Made by a program: the position numbers and the translations under genes. The notes under the pieces are model-generated. The model did no database searches and was not told where the DNA came from. It saw only the letters and a list, made by a program, of their open reading frames with translations. This document shows positions 13,548 to 15,288 of a stretch of 15,288 nucleotides of DNA, piece after piece (the stretch's first letter is position 1; each line of letters opens with the position of its first letter). This DNA is from Candidatus Magasanikbacteria bacterium CG_4_10_14_0_2_um_filter_41_10. Its GTDB lineage: Bacteria > Patescibacteriota > Patescibacteriia > Magasanikbacterales > UBA922. The stretch lies in contig PFPJ01000067.1 of the NCBI GenBank assembly GCA_002792995.1, positions 1-15,288 of the forward strand, in the 5' to 3' direction.

Positions 13548-14436
13548 ATAGTATGATTGTTACGACACGGTCTTTTCCAGAAAGATCTTTTTGTATGTGT
13601 ATTGTTGCTTTTGGGAAGATGTGTGTGATCATCTTTGATATGGTGGCTGTCTGCGATGGATCGATTTCCAAAAAAACTGTAATTGGTAATTGGTAATTGG
13701 TAATGATTTTTTTCATTTGGCATAGCAGTTCTTCGTATAGTGCGAGTCCATTGTTGTCTGCGACGAGGGCTGCGTGTGGCTCGTGTTGTATAGAAGGTTC
13801 TTCATCAAATTGTGTTTGGGTGAGATACGGAAGATTTGCGGTGATAATCAGTTCAAATTGTTCTATTGTTCTATTGTTGTATTGTTGGCGGTGTACCCAT
13901 GGTTCAAGCAAGTTGCCGTGAAGGTAGGTAATATCGATGGTATGTTTTTGGGCATTTTTTTTTGCGACGCGTAATGCCTTTCTGGAAATATCTGTTGCAA
14001 AAATTTTTAGCTGTTTTCTTTTGTCTGTGAGCGTCTGTGCGATAGCAATGGGAATACATCCTGATCCCGTTCCTATGTCAATGTAGGTAATTGGGCGATC
14101 GGGTGATTGGGTAATTTGTTCAAGAACTTGTTCAATCATCACTTCGGTGTCCGGTCTCGGGATGAGCGTGTGTGTATTTACAAAAAAGTCTAATCCAAAA
14201 AATTCTTTGTGACCCGTCAGATAGGCGAGTGGGATTTCACGCTTTCTTTTTTGTACGAGTTTTTCAAATTTCCAGATGTCGATTTTTCCAATCTTTTCAT
14301 CTCCGTGTGCAATCAAAAACGCACGTGGTTGCTTTAGCACGTGGGCGAGAAGAAGTTGCGCATCGAGACGATCGATTTTTTTCGAAGCTTTTTCAATGAG
14401 TTGTGAAATTGAAGAAGAATGGAACACGGATTGCAT
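13546..14436 (-). CDS. prmC: Peptide chain release factor N5-glutamine methyltransferase PrmC
   Basis: 296 residues. PrmC methylates the Gln of the GGQ motif in RF1/RF2 using S-adenosylmethionine. An N-terminal helical domain (LDAQLLLAHVLKQPRAFL) leads to the family motif LIPRPDTEVMIEQVL. The Rossmann fold starts YIDIGTGSGCIPIAIA, with IFATDISRKALRVAKKNA next. The substrate motif, usually NPPY, here reads N201-L-P-Y, a variant I have seen as ANLPYL in CPR-like sequences. Three short tandem repeat arrays lie inside the gene and are translated in frame: residues ~107-117 (QITQSPDRPIT), ~185-194 (around YNNRTIEQ) and ~245-252 (TNYQLPIT, where relatives have a Gly-rich turn before FLEI). It follows prfA by 35 nt on the same strand. 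The start is uncertain; no Shine-Dalgarno. Confidence 0.92.
   Translation of the reverse strand: MQSVFHSSSISQLIEKASKKIDRLDAQLLLAHVLKQPRAFLIAHGDEKIGKIDIWKFEKLVQKRKREIPLAYLTGHKEFFGLDFFVNTHTLIPRPDTEVMIEQVLEQITQSPDRPITYIDIGTGSGCIPIAIAQTLTDKRKQLKIFATDISRKALRVAKKNAQKHTIDITYLHGNLLEPWVHRQQYNNRTIEQFELIITANLPYLTQTQFDEEPSIQHEPHAALVADNNGLALYEELLCQMKKIITNYQLPITVFLEIDPSQTATISKMITHIFPKATIHIQKDLSGKDRVVTIIL
13680..13704 (+). repeat. Tandem heptamer TAATTGG (3.6 copies) inside prmC
   Basis: Three perfect TAATTGG units (13680-13700) plus TAAT. On the coding strand this gives ATTACCA-type repeats encoding NYQLPIT. It resembles the short tandemly repeated heptamers (STRR) described in cyanobacteria. Three copies equal 21 nt, so frame is kept. 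Confidence 0.9.
13861..13884 (+). repeat. Tandem octamer TTCTATTG (3 copies) inside prmC
   Basis: TTCTATTG, TTCTATTG, TTGTATTG; a degenerate partial unit may precede it. The three units are 24 nt, so frame is kept. They lie between the LLEPW and FELII segments of PrmC. Confidence 0.85.
14087..14118 (+). repeat. Degenerate tandem octamer (4 copies) inside prmC
   Basis: GTAATTGG, GCGATCGG, GTGATTGG, GTAATTTG. Encodes the linker just before the SAM-binding YIDIGTGSG motif. Confidence 0.8.
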
Positions 14437-14471
14437 GGATTACACCAATAAGAACAAACACATATTATTTT

Positions 14472-15288
14472 TTATGCTCCGTCCATTTCTGCGTAGTCTG
14501 CGGCCGTTAGTTTTTCTATAATGTCATCCAAATCACCATCAAGAATCGTAGGAATATTGTTCCAACTTTCTTTGATACGGTGATCTGTGATGCGGTCTTG
14601 TGGGTAGTTGTACGTACGAATTTTTTCACTTCGGTCTCCTGTTCCTATCTGGTTATTCCGTTGTTCATCTTCTACTGCTTTTCGTTTTGCCTCCTCTGCC
14701 TCATAGATACGAGCGAGGAGAACTTTCATGGCGCTGGCACGATTTTTTATTTGTGATTTTTCATCCTGACATTGGGCCACAATCCCTGTTGGGATATGGG
14801 TCATACGAACGGCAGAGTATGTGGTATTGACGCTCTGTCCACCGTTGCCTCCTGCACAGTAGGTATCTACGCGGATGTCTGCAGGATTGATATGAATATC
14901 TTTTTCTTCTACTTCTGGGAGGACCGCGACACTGGCAGTGGAAGTATGAATACGTCCTTGCTTTTCTGTTTCTGGGACGCGCTGGACACGGTGAACGCCC
15001 ATTTCATATTTCAAGTGGTGATAGACATTTGTTCCTTTTATGGTCACTACCACTTCTTTGTATCCGCCATGTTCTGTTCTACTTTCATCAAGGAGTTCTA
15101 CTTTCCATTTGTTTCGTTCTGCATATCGGGTGTACATGCGGAGTAAATCTGCTGCAAACTGTGCAGCCTCATCCCCACCTGCGCCTGCGCGTATTTCCAC
15201 AATGACATTTTTTTTGTCCATCGGGTCTATTGGTCGTGTGAGTTTTGTCAGTTCTTCTTCCAGTTTGGTTTGCGTTTCTTTGAGAGTT
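14472..15288 (-). CDS. prfA: Peptide chain release factor 1 (5' end outside window)
   Basis: 272 codons visible, open to the window edge; the N-terminal ~80 residues are missing. RF1 recognises UAA and UAG and triggers peptide release. The in-frame sequence upstream of the first ATG (15221) continues a Lys/Glu-rich helix (TKLEEELTKLTRPIDP) into MDKKNVIVEIRAGAGGDEAA, as in full-length RF1, so 15221 is not the true start. The codon-reading tripeptide is PET in RVPETEKQGRIHTS, the PxT form of RF1 and not the SPF of RF2. The catalytic GGQ occurs in AGGNGGQSVNTTYSAVRMTH. The C-terminus (HRIKESWNNIPTILDGDLDDIIEKL) is normal. prmC, which modifies this GGQ, follows after 35 nt. Confidence 0.96.
   Translation of the reverse strand, partial: TLKETQTKLEEELTKLTRPIDPMDKKNVIVEIRAGAGGDEAAQFAADLLRMYTRYAERNKWKVELLDESRTEHGGYKEVVVTIKGTNVYHHLKYEMGVHRVQRVPETEKQGRIHTSTASVAVLPEVEEKDIHINPADIRVDTYCAGGNGGQSVNTTYSAVRMTHIPTGIVAQCQDEKSQIKNRASAMKVLLARIYEAEEAKRKAVEDEQRNNQIGTGDRSEKIRTYNYPQDRITDHRIKESWNNIPTILDGDLDDIIEKLTAADYAEMDGA

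Noticed and set aside
1..15288. Recoded UGA (code 25), tRNA genes, CRISPR arrays, transposases or prophage genes
   Set aside because: UGA ends ldh and the zinc-ribbon gene at natural ends. I saw no tRNA cloverleaf, no spaced CRISPR repeats and no transposase or phage motif on either strand by eye.

Overview
This window reads as chromosomal housekeeping DNA from a small-genome bacterium, most likely a Patescibacteria/CPR member of the Parcubacteria type. Supporting signs are a lactate dehydrogenase in place of visible respiratory genes, a MutS with a fused HNH nuclease domain, a CPR-style DUF3048 protein, two short proteins I recognise only as CPR-type hypotheticals, and no Shine-Dalgarno sequence before any start. 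UGA is used as a stop (ldh, the zinc-ribbon gene), so the UGA=Gly code of Gracilibacteria does not apply. Taxonomy is inference; there is no rRNA here.

Layout. 1-1378, minus strand: L-lactate dehydrogenase, overlapping by ATGA a cut-off secreted lipoprotein with a DUF333-like and a Kazal-like domain. 1458-3354, minus strand: secE (59 aa), nusG, a four-helix-bundle (23S-IVS/S23 type) gene, then rplK, which has its own promoter, structured leader and terminator. rplA does not follow rplK. 3435-6347, minus: mutS-HNH. 6350-6960: a gene-free stretch with several palindromes and, on the plus strand, a consensus promoter plus intrinsic terminator framing a probable ~190-nt structured RNA. 6962-9058, minus: gyrB. 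From a divergent promoter region, plus strand: a membrane-anchored unknown protein translationally coupled to a RodA/FtsW-type SEDS gene, then a zinc-ribbon protein with rplY (L25/Ctc), then a DUF3048 protein. 13546-15288, minus: prfA (5' end outside the window) followed by prmC, the methylase of release factors.

Functional links. prfA-prmC pairs a release factor with its GGQ methylase. secE-nusG-rplK is the remnant of the classical secE-nusG-rplK-rplA cluster. The unknown+RodA pair probably concerns peptidoglycan synthesis.

Most interesting observations: (1) the four-helix-bundle gene lies in a ~524-bp cassette bounded by heptamer-built imperfect terminal inverted repeats (22/30) that fills the nusG-rplK gap almost to the base and supplies the rplK promoter and a folded leader; (2) prmC has three different short tandem repeat arrays (7-, 8- and 8-mers) read in frame at three points; (3) the orphan structured RNA between mutS and gyrB; (4) MutS fused to an HNH nuclease; (5) widespread extended -10 promoters placed 9-15 nt before start codons, implying near-leaderless mRNAs.
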